DNA of 64,000 nt from Luteolibacter ambystomatis (GCF_018137965.1 NZ_CP073100.1:1798001-1862000); one strand, 5' to 3'. Counted from the stretch's first letter, positions 44,101-53,372 are shown. Numbers and translations: made by a program. The notes: generated by a model not told the origin, from the sequence alone.

Positions 44101-47100
44101 GTGTTGGCCACCGTGATGTTCAGCGTCGTGGTGGCATTCGCACCCGCGGCATCGGTCACCTTCACGGTGAACGCATTCGCCCCGACATCAGCATTCAGCG
44201 GTGTGCCGGAGAGTGCACCGTTGGAAGCAACCACCAGCCAGGATGGACCGGACACCTTCGAGTAGGTCAGCGAGTCACCCACGTCGACGTCCGCGCCGTA
44301 GCTGGCGATGGAGCCGGAATACGCACTGTCTTCCGTGGCACCGGCACCCGTGATCGGGTTCGCCGTGAACGTCGGTGCGTCATTGGTGTTGGTCACCGTG
44401 ATGTTCAGCGTCGCAGTGCTGTTCGCACCCGCGGCATCGGTCACCTTCACGGTGAAGGCATTCGCACCAACGTTGGCATTGAGCGGTGTGCCGGAGAGCG
44501 CACCATTGGACGCGACCGAGAGCCAGGAGGGGCCGGAAACTTTCGAATAGGTGATCGTGTCACCCACATCGACATCCGCGCCATACGAGGCGAGGGAACC
44601 GGAATACGCGCTGTCTTCGGCAGCACCGGCACCCGTGATCGGGTTCGCAGTGAACGTCGGAGCATCGTTGGTGTTGGCCACCGTGATATTCAGCGTCGTG
44701 GTGGCATCGGCACCCGCGACATCGGTCACCTTCACGGTGAAAGCGTTCGCACCGACGTCACCATTCAGAGGCGTGCCAGACAGTGCGCCGTTGGAAGCAA
44801 CCACCAGCCAGGACGGGCCGGACACCTTCGAATAGGTGATCGTGTCCCCCACGTCGACATCCGCGCCATAGCTGGCGATGGAGCCGGAGTAGGCGCTGTC
44901 CTCGGTGGCACCGGCACCTGTGATCGGATTCGCGGTGAAGGCCGGGGCGTCGTTCGTGTTAGTCACCGTGATGTTCAACGCCGTGGTGGCGTTCGCACCC
45001 GCGGCATCCGTCACCTTTACGGTAAAGGCATTTGCACCCACGTCACCATCGAGCGGCGTGCCGGAGAGCGCGCCATTGGAGGCCACGCTCAGCCAGGACG
45101 GACCGGACACCTTCGAGTAGGTGAGTGTGTCGCCCGGGTTGATGTCGGAACCGTAGGAGGCGATGGAGCCGGAGTAGGCCGCATCCTCGGTGGCATTGCT
45201 GCCATTGATCGGATTCGCCGTGAAGGTCGGAGCCGCGTTCGGCACCGTGAACGACGATGTGACGGAAGTCACCGTACCACCGCTGTAGATCGCCTTCGCG
45301 GTGAAGTTGTGGCTGCCCACCGTAACGTTGTTCGTCCAGGTGATCGAGTGCGGGGCGCTGCTGTCGGAACCGATCAGCGAGCCGTCCACGTAGAACTCGA
45401 CGGAAGTCACGGCCAGATCGGTCGCCACCACGTTCGCGGACACGGTCACGTTCGATCCGGAGGTGAGGTTGCTACCCGCCACCGGCGCGCCCACATTGAT
45501 GCACGGAGGCACCGCGGGAGCGAGGAACTGCGGGAAGATAGCCGTGGCCGGAATGGCCGCGCGGCTGATACCGGGACCCTGCCAGGCCACCGAAGCGTGG
45601 TCACCGCCACCGCCTTCGTTGTGCTGGACCTCCATGTAATACACCTTGCCGGCGGTCAGCGTGAAGGTCGCCGACTTCTGCGAAGACTGCGAATCCCATG
45701 ACTGGAAGCCGGTGTAGCCGCTGACGGTCGCGATCTGCGACTTGTTCGCCGCGGTCTCGTCCGTGCTCAGGTAGAGGCGCGAGGCATCGTCCGAAGCGAT
45801 CCAGAACGTATAGTCGCCGGTCGTGGGCACCTGGATGTAACCGGTGAGCTGGCGCGAGTAGCTGTCCGCCACATCCTGCGGCGTGGTGAACGTCGCGAGC
45901 GAACCGGTGTAGTTGGTCGTGCCGGTCCAGGTGTTGGTGTTGTAGGCCGTGGCACCGGCGAAGCGCTTCTCACTCACACCCGCCACCGCAGGCGGATTGC
46001 ACACCACCTTGAACGAGCCGTCGCCTGTGGCACCCGCGCTGTCGATCGCACGGACGACGAGGTGACGCACGCCGGGATTCGGCAGCGAACCGGGAGTGAC
46101 CAGCGTGACCTGGCCGCTGGCATTGATGGCGAACAAGCCGCCTTCATCACCTGCGACGATCGCCCAACCGGTGATGGTGCGGCCGGAGGCCGGGGTGGCT
46201 GTGGCCGTTCCGAGCACCGTGCCAACGCTCATCGCGGAGGTCGCATTCACCTGGTTTGTGGCTACCACCGGTGCGCTCGCATCGAGAAGCGTGACGGTCA
46301 TCGAGGACGGAGCGGTCAGCGAGGCACCCGAGGGGCTCGACAGCGATACCACGATGCCTTCCGGAGCTTCGCCGATCGCATCGGTGAGGAGGCTCAGCGG
46401 CAGTGACTTCATCTGCTCGCCGCTGTTGAAGGTCAGCGTGCCATTGGCCAGCGAGTAGTCGCTGCCATTGGTCGCCGTGCCGGTGGAGGTGTAGTTCACC
46501 GTGATCGGGGTGGAACCCGCCGGACGATCGAGCAGCACCTGGAGCATCGGCTCGGAGCCGTCGGTTTCCAGGCGGGTGCTCGAAGCACTCAGCATGCGCA
46601 CCGTGCGCGGAGCGGTATCGGTAGGCAAGTAGCTGATCGGCGTGCGGGTGAAACCCGGGCCCTGCCAGGCGACGGAGACATGGTCGCCCCCCCCACCCTC
46701 CTGGTGCTGGACCTCCATGTAGTAGGTCTGGCCTGCCGTCAGCGTGATGTTCGCCGATTTCTGCGAGGCGTTGGCATCCCAGTTCTGGAATGCCGTGTAG
46801 CCGGACACGGTGGCGATCTGCACCTTGTTCGCGGCGGTGGCGTCCGTGCTCAGGTAGAGGCGGGAGGCGTCATCGGAAGCGATCCAGAAATTATACGTAC
46901 CGGTGGTGGGAGCGGTGATCGCACCGACCAAGCGCCGCGAATAGTTGTCGGCGACGTCCTGGGCCGGAGTGAACGAGGTGAGGAAGCCGGTGTAGTCGGC
47001 GTTGACCGTATTCCAGGTGTTATTGGTATAGACGGCGGTGTTGTTCCAGCGCTCCTCGGTGACAAGACCCGAGATGACATCGTCGAAGATCGCGAGAGAC

Positions 47101-50100
47101 TCAGTGATGCGGCCAGTGGTGAAGCTCGCGTTGACCGGATTGATCAACTGGAGCACGGCGGTCTCCATGCCTTCGATATAGCCGTCGTTCTTCACCCGGA
47201 TGCGGAGATTCTTCGTCGTTGTTCCCGGCGGGAAGGTCAACGTGGCGTATGGAATGACCGCGTTGCCATTGGCCGCATCGACGAAGGCCCAGTCGACATC
47301 GTCGCCCATCGCGCTGCCACCGCTGGAGATGCAGTTGACGGTGACGGTGGAGGCGGAGGCGGCGGAGAGCACAACCGGCAGGTCGCGATACTCACCCAGC
47401 GCGCCCGGCTGCTCGCTGAGAGCGATGGCCGCCTGCTGAAAACCGACCGTGACCGGGGCGACATCGTTGTCGGTGATCTGGTAGGTTGCGGAGGCGGGAA
47501 AATCCGGGCTATAGCCGGTGCCCGCAACCACGGTGACGGTCACCGTCTCGGAACCCTCCACCAAGGCGTCGTCCACAGACGTCACCGCGACGGTCGCGAC
47601 CGCCGCTCCGTCCGGAATGACGACCGTGCCACTCAGGTTCGCGTAGTCGGTGCCATTGGTCGCCGTGCCGGAAACCGTATAGTTCACCGTCAGGTCGCCC
47701 GTGGTGCCCACCGCGCGGGAGAAGTAGAAGTTCGCCGCCGTCGGACCAGCTTCCGAAGGCGTCTGGTTGGTGGTCGACACCACCACCCGCTCGCCACCGC
47801 TGTCATTGTCGCGGATCAGCGCGGTGGCCGAGGGATCGTTGTAAACCTTGTAGCCGGTGCCCGGGGTGATCGTGACCACCACCGTCTCGGTCGGCTCGAC
47901 GGTCGTGTCGTTGAGGACCGGGATGATGACCGTCGTGTCGTTGGAGCCGTTCACCGGAACACTGACGGTGCCCGAAAGCGCGGTGTAGTCACTGCCCGCG
48001 GTGGCGGTGCCGCCGACGGTGTAGTTCACCGTGAGATTGCCGTTGCCGGTGCCGATGGTGTGGAAGATGAGCGTGGCGTTCGATCCGCCTTCCGTGCCGA
48101 TTGATCCCGCACGGACGGTGACCAGCACCGGATCGTTGTTGTCCGTGAGGGTGACCGTGCCCTGGTAGGCGGAGCCGATGCTGTAGGCATTGTTGAAGGT
48201 GCTCAGCGAAAGCACCACGGTCTCGGCGGGCTCGCTGATGTCGTCGTCATACGGCGTGATCACCACCGGGGCGCTGGTGGCACCCGCCGCGATCGTCACC
48301 TGTCCGGTGAGGGCGGCGTAGTCGGTGCCGTAGGACGCGGTGCCGGTCAGACCGTAGTAAACGGTGAGCGGAGCGGCGGTGCTACCGGTGCGGGTGACAA
48401 GGAAGGTGCCGGTGTCCGGGCCGCTTTCCGAGGCGTTCGGATCGGGCACGCTCACCGTCACCACCGGCGTGTCGTCATCGGTGATGATGACGCTGGCGGT
48501 GGTGGCGCCGGCATCGCGCAGATACGCGGCATTGGTGGAGATGGTCGCGACCACATCCTCCGGCACTTCGATCGCGCTGTCGTCGGTCGGCGAGACGATC
48601 ACGTCCACCGAGCTTTGTCCTACGGGGATCGTCACCGTGGTCGGCAGCGTGGTGTAGTCGGTGCCATTGGTGGCGGCTCCGCTCCAGGCGACGGTCAGGT
48701 TCAGCGCCGCGGCGGTCGAGCCGGTGCGGGTGAACGTGAACTTGCCGGTATCGGTGCTGGAGGGAGCTTCCGTGGCATACGGATCGGGAGCGGTCACGGC
48801 CACCAGCGGCAGCGTGGTGTCGTTGTCATTGACCGTCATCACCACCGAGTTCGAGCTGCCGGAGACATAGCCGGCGGACGAAGCGAGCTGCAGAGTGATG
48901 GTTTCCGGTCCTTCCGCGGCGGTGTCGTTCACCGCAGCCACCACCACATCGAGCGTGGCCGAGCCCGCGGGGATCGTGAAGGACTTGTAGGAACCGGACG
49001 CCACGTAGGCGGGCGTGAAGGTGTAGTCCGTGGTCATCGTGGCGGTGCCGCCAACAGGCGAAACCAGCACGACGAGATCCGCGGAGGTGTCCCCGGCGCG
49101 GGTCAGGCGGAAGTTGCCATTGGAGCCGCCTTCGGTCGGATCCGCGGTTTTCGTCAAAGTCACCAGGGTCGGCACGGCGCTCGTCCAGTTCACCGTGTTC
49201 GTTCCGGCGACCACCGTGTAGGGATTGGCCGTGGAAGGCGTGAAGGTGTAGCCGGGCAGCGAGGCCGTCAGCGTGGTGGAGCCGGTCGAAAGCCCCGGCA
49301 GCGAATAGGTGCCGTCCGCATTGGTGAAGGCATACTTGCTGCCATTGCCGATCATCACGCCCGCGAGCGGGTTGGTGCCGTCCGTCACCGTGCCGGTGAT
49401 CTGCTGCTTGCCGTGCGAGCCGACATTGATCACCACCGAACGGCGGACCGTGCCACCCTTCATGTCGGAAACGGTGAGCATCGCATTCACCTGCGCCGCC
49501 GTGTTGAATGTGCGGGTGAACACCGCGTTGTTCGTGCCATAGGTGCCGTCATCGAACTGCCAGTAGTAGGCGAGCGGATCGCCATTGGCATCGGATGCGG
49601 TGGCGGTGAAGGTCACGCTGCCACCTGTGGAGATCGTCGTAGCAGAGGCGCCGAGCGTCGCGGTCGGAGCGACATTGCCCGGGAACGGTCCGCGGTTGTA
49701 GACGACATCCAGCGAGACCGGCGTGGTCGCGTTCTTCGCCACCACCGTGAAGTGCTGGTCGGACTCCCAGTCCGAATACGTGCGCCCTTCCCCGATGCCC
49801 GCATCGCCCTTGCCGCCCGGGGTTCCGGGAGTGGTGTCGAGCAAATGGCCGGCGTTGGTGCCCCCCATGCCGTCGTAGATCACCAGCGCCTGGTCCGCGA
49901 GCAGTCCGCCGCGGGCCGGATGATACTCAATGTTGTAGCTGCGGATGCTGTCCTTCGGGACGTTGATGGCGTAACGCTTGCCTTCCTCCAGTTGCGGCTG
50001 GTCGTAGGCATAGATGCGGTAGAGGCCGTTGCCCTTCGGAGCATGGTAGTAGTTCGGCTGGATCCAGCTGAGCCGGCGCTTGCTGATGGTGTTGTAATGG

Positions 50101-51626
50101 CCGCTGAAGCCGTAGGCACCGCCCATCACGTCGTAGCCGTTGCCGTAATTCTGGCTCGCGCCGGTGCCGTAGGCGGTGCCATCGCTGGTGTTCCAATAGT
50201 TCGCGTGGTTGAGGCCGAGCGAGTGGCCGCATTCGTGGTTGAGCACGTCCATGCCGTCCCACGTCACCCACACGCTGCTGCCACCGCCCCAGGAAGATCC
50301 ACTCAGGAGAGGGCCGCCGTTGACACGGACAATCGTGCAGTCGAACTGGCTGGAATCGTAGCCAAGCGCCTTCGCCGCGGCGCGGGAATCGCTGTGCACG
50401 AGGTTCAAGCCCACCTGGTAGCCATCGTTTTCCTTGTCGATGTACCACTTCTGCGTGTGCGGCAGGGTGACCAGCGGCGAGAACGTCGTGGTCTGGGTCA
50501 TCTTGCCGTAAGAAGCCTCGATGTAGTAGCGCGCGTTGTTGCGCATGTCGTTGTAAGCGCTCTCCTCGGTGTTCGGCGCGGAGGTCTGATCCTGGTAGAG
50601 CACGCGGATGTAGAGGCACTTGAAGGCACCGATCGAGCGCGATGCCGTCCCCGGGAAATTGTCCATGAAGAACCCGCCGCCACCGGAACCGCTGGCCTGG
50701 GCATAGGTGCGGTAGTCGTCCTGCAGCACCGCCACGTGCCCGCCCTCACAGAGCGAGATGATCGTTTCACCGATCTGCACCGTCGGCGTGTCCTGGGTCA
50801 CCGTCTCACCGGCGGAGACCGATTCCGTCGTCTTCCCGGACACCGGACAGGTGGTCTGCACCGTGGTCCCTGCGGGAATCTTTTCGCCGACGTCCAGCGG
50901 ACGGACCGCATTCGAAGCCACCGCGAAATCGCCCCCATCCGCATAGCCCTGCAGCGGTGTGCTCGGGATCGACAAGACACTCTGCAACTCGGCAGGAACG
51001 TGGGCCTTGTAGCTCACGCCTCCCGTCACAAAGGAGCGCATCGTCAATGCCTCGCCCGGAACCTCGAGCCCAGGTGCGGGCCGCCCCATGAGAACATTGT
51101 AAGCTCCGACCGCAGACACCGGAGTCTCCAGCTGGCTGGTGATCTCGGCAGGCAGATCCTGCCGCTGCACGCGTGTCACCGCGCGGTCCACCGCCTGGCG
51201 GGGATCGAAGGAAATCAGCGCGCGGTATTCCGGACGGCGGTCGCCTGCGAGACGCGCGCCCTCCTTGGCCAACGCCTTCCGCTCTTCCGGCGTGGCGTTC
51301 TTCCACTGGGCCATCCAGCCGTCGAAGGCATCGAGCTTGGCGAAGTCCGGCTCACGCGGCTTTTCATAGGCCCAGGTTCCGAAGTCCCCCTGGCCGTTCG
51401 CGGCCGGGGCATTCGCCGCGGCTGCCGCATCCCCGGCATCGGTGGCTGGAGCTTGCGGACTACCTGGCTGGCCGGGGGCGGGATGAACGGCTTCCACTCC
51501 GCCCCGGGCATGGGACTTCGCGGTGGAGGGTGTCGACTTAGCGTTGGGATATAGCCTCAGAATGACGGCCGTACCGGCGACCAAGAGCACGCCAAGACAG
51601 ACTATGGAAGATCGGCGGGATTTCAT
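41109..51626 (-). CDS. Giant metzincin-type surface protein with Calx-beta, PA14, putative-Ig and LamG domains
   Basis: About 3505 aa from the ATG at 51626. An uncleaved or cleaved N-terminal hydrophobic segment is VCLGVLLVAGTAVILRLY. The protease domain (about 280-640) has H464-E-C-G-H468-S-L-G-L-N-H474, the HExxHxxGxxH signature. It continues with a PKD domain (650-735), a carboxypeptidase-regulatory-like domain (735-815), six Calx-beta domains (816-1510), PA14 (1514-1670), a seventh Calx-beta, a cadherin-like domain, a second PA14 (1880-2030), an Ig-like domain, seven He_PIG (2130-2790), LamG (2795-3020), He_PIG, and two DUF1349-like domains to the end. It is predicted to be secreted, calcium-dependent and adhesive or glycan-binding. 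It shares its C-terminal ~830 residues with the first giant gene. Confidence 0.87.
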   Translation of the reverse strand: MKSRRSSIVCLGVLLVAGTAVILRLYPNAKSTPSTAKSHARGGVEAVHPAPGQPGSPQAPATDAGDAAAAANAPAANGQGDFGTWAYEKPREPDFAKLDAFDGWMAQWKNATPEERKALAKEGARLAGDRRPEYRALISFDPRQAVDRAVTRVQRQDLPAEITSQLETPVSAVGAYNVLMGRPAPGLEVPGEALTMRSFVTGGVSYKAHVPAELQSVLSIPSTPLQGYADGGDFAVASNAVRPLDVGEKIPAGTTVQTTCPVSGKTTESVSAGETVTQDTPTVQIGETIISLCEGGHVAVLQDDYRTYAQASGSGGGGFFMDNFPGTASRSIGAFKCLYIRVLYQDQTSAPNTEESAYNDMRNNARYYIEASYGKMTQTTTFSPLVTLPHTQKWYIDKENDGYQVGLNLVHSDSRAAAKALGYDSSQFDCTIVRVNGGPLLSGSSWGGGSSVWVTWDGMDVLNHECGHSLGLNHANYWNTSDGTAYGTGASQNYGNGYDVMGGAYGFSGHYNTISKRRLSWIQPNYYHAPKGNGLYRIYAYDQPQLEEGKRYAINVPKDSIRSYNIEYHPARGGLLADQALVIYDGMGGTNAGHLLDTTPGTPGGKGDAGIGEGRTYSDWESDQHFTVVAKNATTPVSLDVVYNRGPFPGNVAPTATLGASATTISTGGSVTFTATASDANGDPLAYYWQFDDGTYGTNNAVFTRTFNTAAQVNAMLTVSDMKGGTVRRSVVINVGSHGKQQITGTVTDGTNPLAGVMIGNGSKYAFTNADGTYSLPGLSTGSTTLTASLPGYTFTPSTANPYTVVAGTNTVNWTSAVPTLVTLTKTADPTEGGSNGNFRLTRAGDTSADLVVLVSPVGGTATMTTDYTFTPAYVASGSYKSFTIPAGSATLDVVVAAVNDTAAEGPETITLQLASSAGYVSGSSNSVVMTVNDNDTTLPLVAVTAPDPYATEAPSSTDTGKFTFTRTGSTAAALNLTVAWSGAATNGTDYTTLPTTVTIPVGQSSVDVIVSPTDDSAIEVPEDVVATISTNAAYLRDAGATTASVIITDDDTPVVTVSVPDPNASESGPDTGTFLVTRTGSTAAPLTVYYGLTGTASYGTDYAALTGQVTIAAGATSAPVVITPYDDDISEPAETVVLSLSTFNNAYSIGSAYQGTVTLTDNNDPVLVTVRAGSIGTEGGSNATLIFHTIGTGNGNLTVNYTVGGTATAGSDYTALSGTVSVPVNGSNDTTVIIPVLNDTTVEPTETVVVTITPGTGYKVYNDPSATALIRDNDSGGERVVVSTTNQTPSEAGPTAANFYFSRAVGTTGDLTVNYTVSGTATNGTDYANLSGTVVIPDGAAVATVAVTSVDDALVEGSETVTVTVVAGTGYSPDFPASATYQITDNDVAPVTVGFQQAAIALSEQPGALGEYRDLPVVLSAASASTVTVNCISSGGSAMGDDVDWAFVDAANGNAVIPYATLTFPPGTTTKNLRIRVKNDGYIEGMETAVLQLINPVNASFTTGRITESLAIFDDVISGLVTEERWNNTAVYTNNTWNTVNADYTGFLTSFTPAQDVADNYSRRLVGAITAPTTGTYNFWIASDDASRLYLSTDATAANKVQIATVSGYTAFQNWDANASQKSANITLTAGQTYYMEVQHQEGGGGDHVSVAWQGPGFTRTPISYLPTDTAPRTVRMLSASSTRLETDGSEPMLQVLLDRPAGSTPITVNYTSTGTATNGSDYSLANGTLTFNSGEQMKSLPLSLLTDAIGEAPEGIVVSLSSPSGASLTAPSSMTVTLLDASAPVVATNQVNATSAMSVGTVLGTATATPASGRTITGWAIVAGDEGGLFAINASGQVTLVTPGSLPNPGVRHLVVRAIDSAGATGDGSFKVVCNPPAVAGVSEKRFAGATAYNTNTWTGTTNYTGSLATFTTPQDVADSYSRQLTGYIQVPTTGDYTFWIASDDASRLYLSTDETAANKSQIATVSGYTGFQSWDSQSSQKSATFTLTAGKVYYMEVQHNEGGGGDHASVAWQGPGISRAAIPATAIFPQFLAPAVPPCINVGAPVAGSNLTSGSNVTVSANVVATDLAVTSVEFYVDGSLIGSDSSAPHSITWTNNVTVGSHNFTAKAIYSGGTVTSVTSSFTVPNAAPTFTANPINGSNATEDAAYSGSIASYGSDINPGDTLTYSKVSGPSWLSVASNGALSGTPLDGDVGANAFTVKVTDAAGANATTALNITVTNTNDAPAFTANPITGAGATEDSAYSGSIASYGADVDVGDTITYSKVSGPSWLVVASNGALSGTPLNGDVGANAFTVKVTDVAGADATTTLNITVANTNDAPTFTANPITGAGAAEDSAYSGSLASYGADVDVGDTITYSKVSGPSWLSVASNGALSGTPLNANVGANAFTVKVTDAAGANSTATLNITVTNTNDAPTFTANPITGAGATEDSAYSGSIASYGADVDVGDSLTYSKVSGPSWLVVASNGALSGTPLNADVGANAFTVKVTDAAGANATTTLNITVANTNDAPTFTANPITGAGATEDSAYSGSIASYGADVDVGDTITYSKVSGPSWLVVASNGALSGTPDNSNVGANAFTVKVTDAAGANATTTLNITVANTNDAPTFTANPITGAGAAEDSAYSDSIASYGEDVDVDDTLTYSKVSGPAWLVVTSDGALSGTPLNGDVGTNVFTVKVTDAAGANATTALNITVANTNDAPTFATTLTAADATSGMPYTGSSISGSASDVDAGDTLTYSKVSGPSWLVIASNGTLSGTPGLADGGSANVFTVRATDGAGAYAETTLTINVIIPDLAADPDGDGSPTGLEFTVGTAPFDVASVPGSIYTNLRGWWKLDETSGTNADDATGRVQDGTIAGSPASTTGIVGNALNLDGTDDGITLGAAPSLSGTGDFTVGAWVKIAPGSGTGVIIQQRDATGSGYNGEYGLQVLSNGTVEFYIYNNGYQFDIVTPATYGLVNDNQWHHVAATRSGTTGTVYVDGNPLATASGTAKSLVSTITMSIGWDQRDNNRRFKGLLDEVRLYTRALSASELNGLHDGLIANRAPAFTASSFTMGNATVGSAYSGSLVGRATDADTDVLTFAKVSGPSWLTIASNGALSGTPAAGDAGTGSYSVSVTDPDGQSATATMNITVYGALPSGWTAGDIGSTGVAGSSGYTSGTGLYTISGAGADIWGTADAFQYASTAMTGDGEIRARVTSQTNTAGWAKAGVMMRDTTAAGSAHAMMVVTPSNGFANQYRATTGASSTHIAGPALNAYPNNWVRVTRCGSLFTTYVSSNGTTWTQVGQETVTMGTTIRVGLAVDASSTTTASTATFDNVTVTPYPSPWVTGDIGTTGVAGRSEFFNNVHTLNGAGVVGGTADGFRYTYQALTADGDITVRIPTFANTGTSSRIGVMIRDTLAVDARHVFLGTDGSGAFTWTRRTATAGSTTTSNSGTATAPNVWVRLIRVGNDITAYSSTNGTSWTNVGTVTVTMAGNCYIGLAVGSGNTTGLNASTFDNLTVTP
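41122..43602. repeat. Near-identical 2.5-kb segment, copy 2
   Basis: Partner of 29530-32010, direct orientation, offset 11592. Above 43602 the two genes diverge abruptly into different He_PIG unit variants. Confidence 0.9.
43500..45240 (-). repeat. Tandem He_PIG repeats, 285-bp period
   Basis: Six consecutive 95-codon units, very similar at DNA level, with small changes such as SNGALSGTPLNGDVGANAFT against GTPDNSNVGANAFT. The number of units differs from that in the first giant gene, which suggests expansion and contraction by recombination. Confidence 0.85.
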
Positions 51627-51737
51627 GGGTTTTTGCAAGGGAATAGATGAACGAACAAAGCGGATCAGCGAAAGATGACGGAGCAAACCGATCCACTACC
51701 CGATTCATCGTCTTCCCACCAGAACCCAAATCGTCAG

Positions 51738-51785
51738 GCTTCGATCAAGTGCATACAATTCATTGGTTGGCCTAAGATTAGACCA
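51738..51785. promoter_or_regulatory. Two-part regulatory module upstream of the second giant gene
   Basis: GCTTCGATCAAG at 51738-51749, 18 bases, then the palindrome TGGCCTAAGATTAGACCA at 51768-51785. The same two parts with the same 18-base spacing occur at 56534-56581. It lies about 110-160 bases upstream of the giant gene's ATG. CTTGAT on the gene strand could be part of a -35 box. The palindrome suits a GntR- or LacI-type dimer. Confidence 0.65.
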
Positions 51786-51928
51786 CTTGACCCGATGGCC
51801 CCGGAGATTCGGCTTCACAACGAGTCACATCCGGGCCGTACACTTGTGGAGATCGGGTATGCGGGTCGGGCGATCTCCGGCGATCATCTTGATGGCGGCT
51901 CGTCTTTCGACCGGCAATCACATTCATC

Positions 51929-51944
51929 ACTCAACAGTTTGAAT
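51929..51944. promoter_or_regulatory. LacI-type operator, variant copy
   Basis: ACTCAACAGTTTGAAT, 14 of 16 positions equal to the operator at 59076, with GATTTC following in both. The sequence after it resembles the sequence after the 59076 site (ATCGCC, then a CATCACA/CTCACA-type block), so it is the old promoter region of the truncated gene at 52210. Confidence 0.6.
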
Positions 51945-52209
51945 GATTTCGCCCTGCTATCGCCTTTCGGACGACGATTTCCTGCCTCACATAGCGCGCC
52001 GCGTGGGAGCAGCGAGGGGGTCATCACTCCTGCCTACAGCCCGTCAATTCCGTTTGGTGTTCCCGCCTTGTTGCACCGCCACGTTTGAGGGACAGCCAGG
52101 AATGGACGGGGGGAGCCGATCTTCCGTCCGCAGAAACCGGCGTGGCTGTTTCTTCGAGGCATTCTTCCTCTCACACGAAGGGAGGCCAGCCGGACATTTA
52201 CCGTTTTCC

Positions 52210-52338
52210 ATGAACCACCTGATCAAACCCCATCTCATTGCAGCCCTCCTTCCGGCCTGCGCATTCACCGGGCATGCGATGGCACAGGGGACGACGGTGG
52301 TTTACACCCAGACGCAGTCCACGGTGAACGGGCAGCCC
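52210..52338 (+). pseudogene. Truncated N-terminus of a second hydrolase paralogue
   Basis: It encodes a signal peptide and then [19 protein letters not shown], the same as the start of the large gene at 59148. Similarity ends exactly at 52338, where an inverted GH95 fragment begins. Only about 43 codons survive. Confidence 0.75.
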
Positions 52339-52622
52339 TTAGCGGGCAGCGGCGAATCAGGGCGCGAGCCGGCGACCATCAGGTGGCGGCCGAACTGGAA
52401 ATAGAGGGCCTCGAGCGCGGGGTCCTGGGTTTGCTTGACGCGCTTGAGCCGCTCCGGTGTCGGCAACTTTGCGGCGTCGGTTTGCAGTAGCTCGAGCTGG
52501 CAGCGGCGCATGTAGCTGCCGTGGTCGGCCGCGGAGGCATCGCGCATCGCGACAAACGAATGGTCGAGTGCCCTTTGCAGGCGTTGGTCGATCACCGCGG
52601 TAAAGTTCGTTTTGTCGAACAT
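52339..52622 (-). pseudogene. GH95 alpha-L-fucosidase fragment
   Basis: The minus strand encodes LPTPERLKRVKQTQDPALEA, then LYFQFGRHLMVAGSRPDSPL, the linker region of GH95 (1,2-alpha-L-fucosidase type) before the catalytic barrel. Both the N-terminal domain and the catalytic barrel are missing. It is cut on one side by the hydrolase fragment and on the other by the DUF1080 gene. Confidence 0.65.
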
Positions 52623-52646
52623 GTCGGTGCCATGGTTTCAACCGCC

Positions 52647-53336
52647 TTACTTCACGATCTCGCGGATCTTGATGTCGCGGAAAAAATAGCGGTGACCTTC
52701 AGGACCCAAGTGGACCTGAAGGGCGATGAAGCCTTCGGCCGCGCCCTTGTCGTCGGTCAGGTCGGACGCGGCTTCACCGTTGAGCCAGGTGCGGATGCGG
52801 TTGCCTTCGCAGACGATTTTGATGTGGTTCCAGTCGTTGTGCTTGAAGGTCTTGCCGGCGGCGAACACGGGCAGGTCTGCCTTGGCGTCCTGCGGCTTGA
52901 CCGGTTGCAGCCAGCCGCGGCCGGCTTCCTCCTGAATGCCGCAGGTCCAGGCGCGAGGCGAGGGATCCACTTCGCACTGCCAGCCGCTGACCCTGCCTTG
53001 CTCGTTGATCCGGCTGCGGACCTGGATGCCGGAGTTCATGTAGGAGGTGTCCTTTTCCTCCAGCTTGACGTCCACTTCCAACTCGAAGTCGCGGAAGGTT
53101 TTGTCGGAGCACAGGAAGGTGTTGGAGCCGCCCTTGGCGCTGGTGCCGACGATCACACCGTCCTCGACGGCGAAGGTGGCCTTGCCGCCCGTACCCTTGG
53201 TCGACCACCCGATCAGGGTTTTGCCGTCAAAGAGCGCGACCGCTGCCGCCGCGTTGGCGGGCTCGTCGGCGTAGCTAGTGATGCAACCCAGTACGGTGCA
53301 GACGAGAAAGAGGGCGGAGCTGGATCGGATTTTCAT
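52647..53336 (-). CDS. Secreted DUF1080 protein
   Basis: 229 aa with a signal peptide (SALFLVCTVLGCITSYADEP). It has the DUF1080 jelly-roll signatures VALFDGKTLIGWSTKGTGGK, DFELEVDVKLEEKDTSYMNS then GIQVRSRI, and HNDWNHIKIVCEGNRIRTWL then NGEAASDLTD. The family has been linked to 3-keto-glycoside cleavage. It is a paralogue of the gene at 20033 but only distantly similar. The gene stands among remnants but is itself intact. Confidence 0.88.
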   Translation of the reverse strand: MKIRSSSALFLVCTVLGCITSYADEPANAAAAVALFDGKTLIGWSTKGTGGKATFAVEDGVIVGTSAKGGSNTFLCSDKTFRDFELEVDVKLEEKDTSYMNSGIQVRSRINEQGRVSGWQCEVDPSPRAWTCGIQEEAGRGWLQPVKPQDAKADLPVFAAGKTFKHNDWNHIKIVCEGNRIRTWLNGEAASDLTDDKGAAEGFIALQVHLGPEGHRYFFRDIKIREIVK

Positions 53337-53372
53337 GAGGGTATGGAAAAAAGATGGGGGTGAGGAGGACTT

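Noticed and set aside
43500-45240. CRISPR-like regular repeats
   Set aside because: The 285-bp period is an in-frame protein domain array without unique spacers.
40968-51554. Long plus-strand frames of 1577, 474 and 979 codons
   Set aside because: All antisense to the second giant gene, with shadow-type composition. The minus strand has clear domains throughout.
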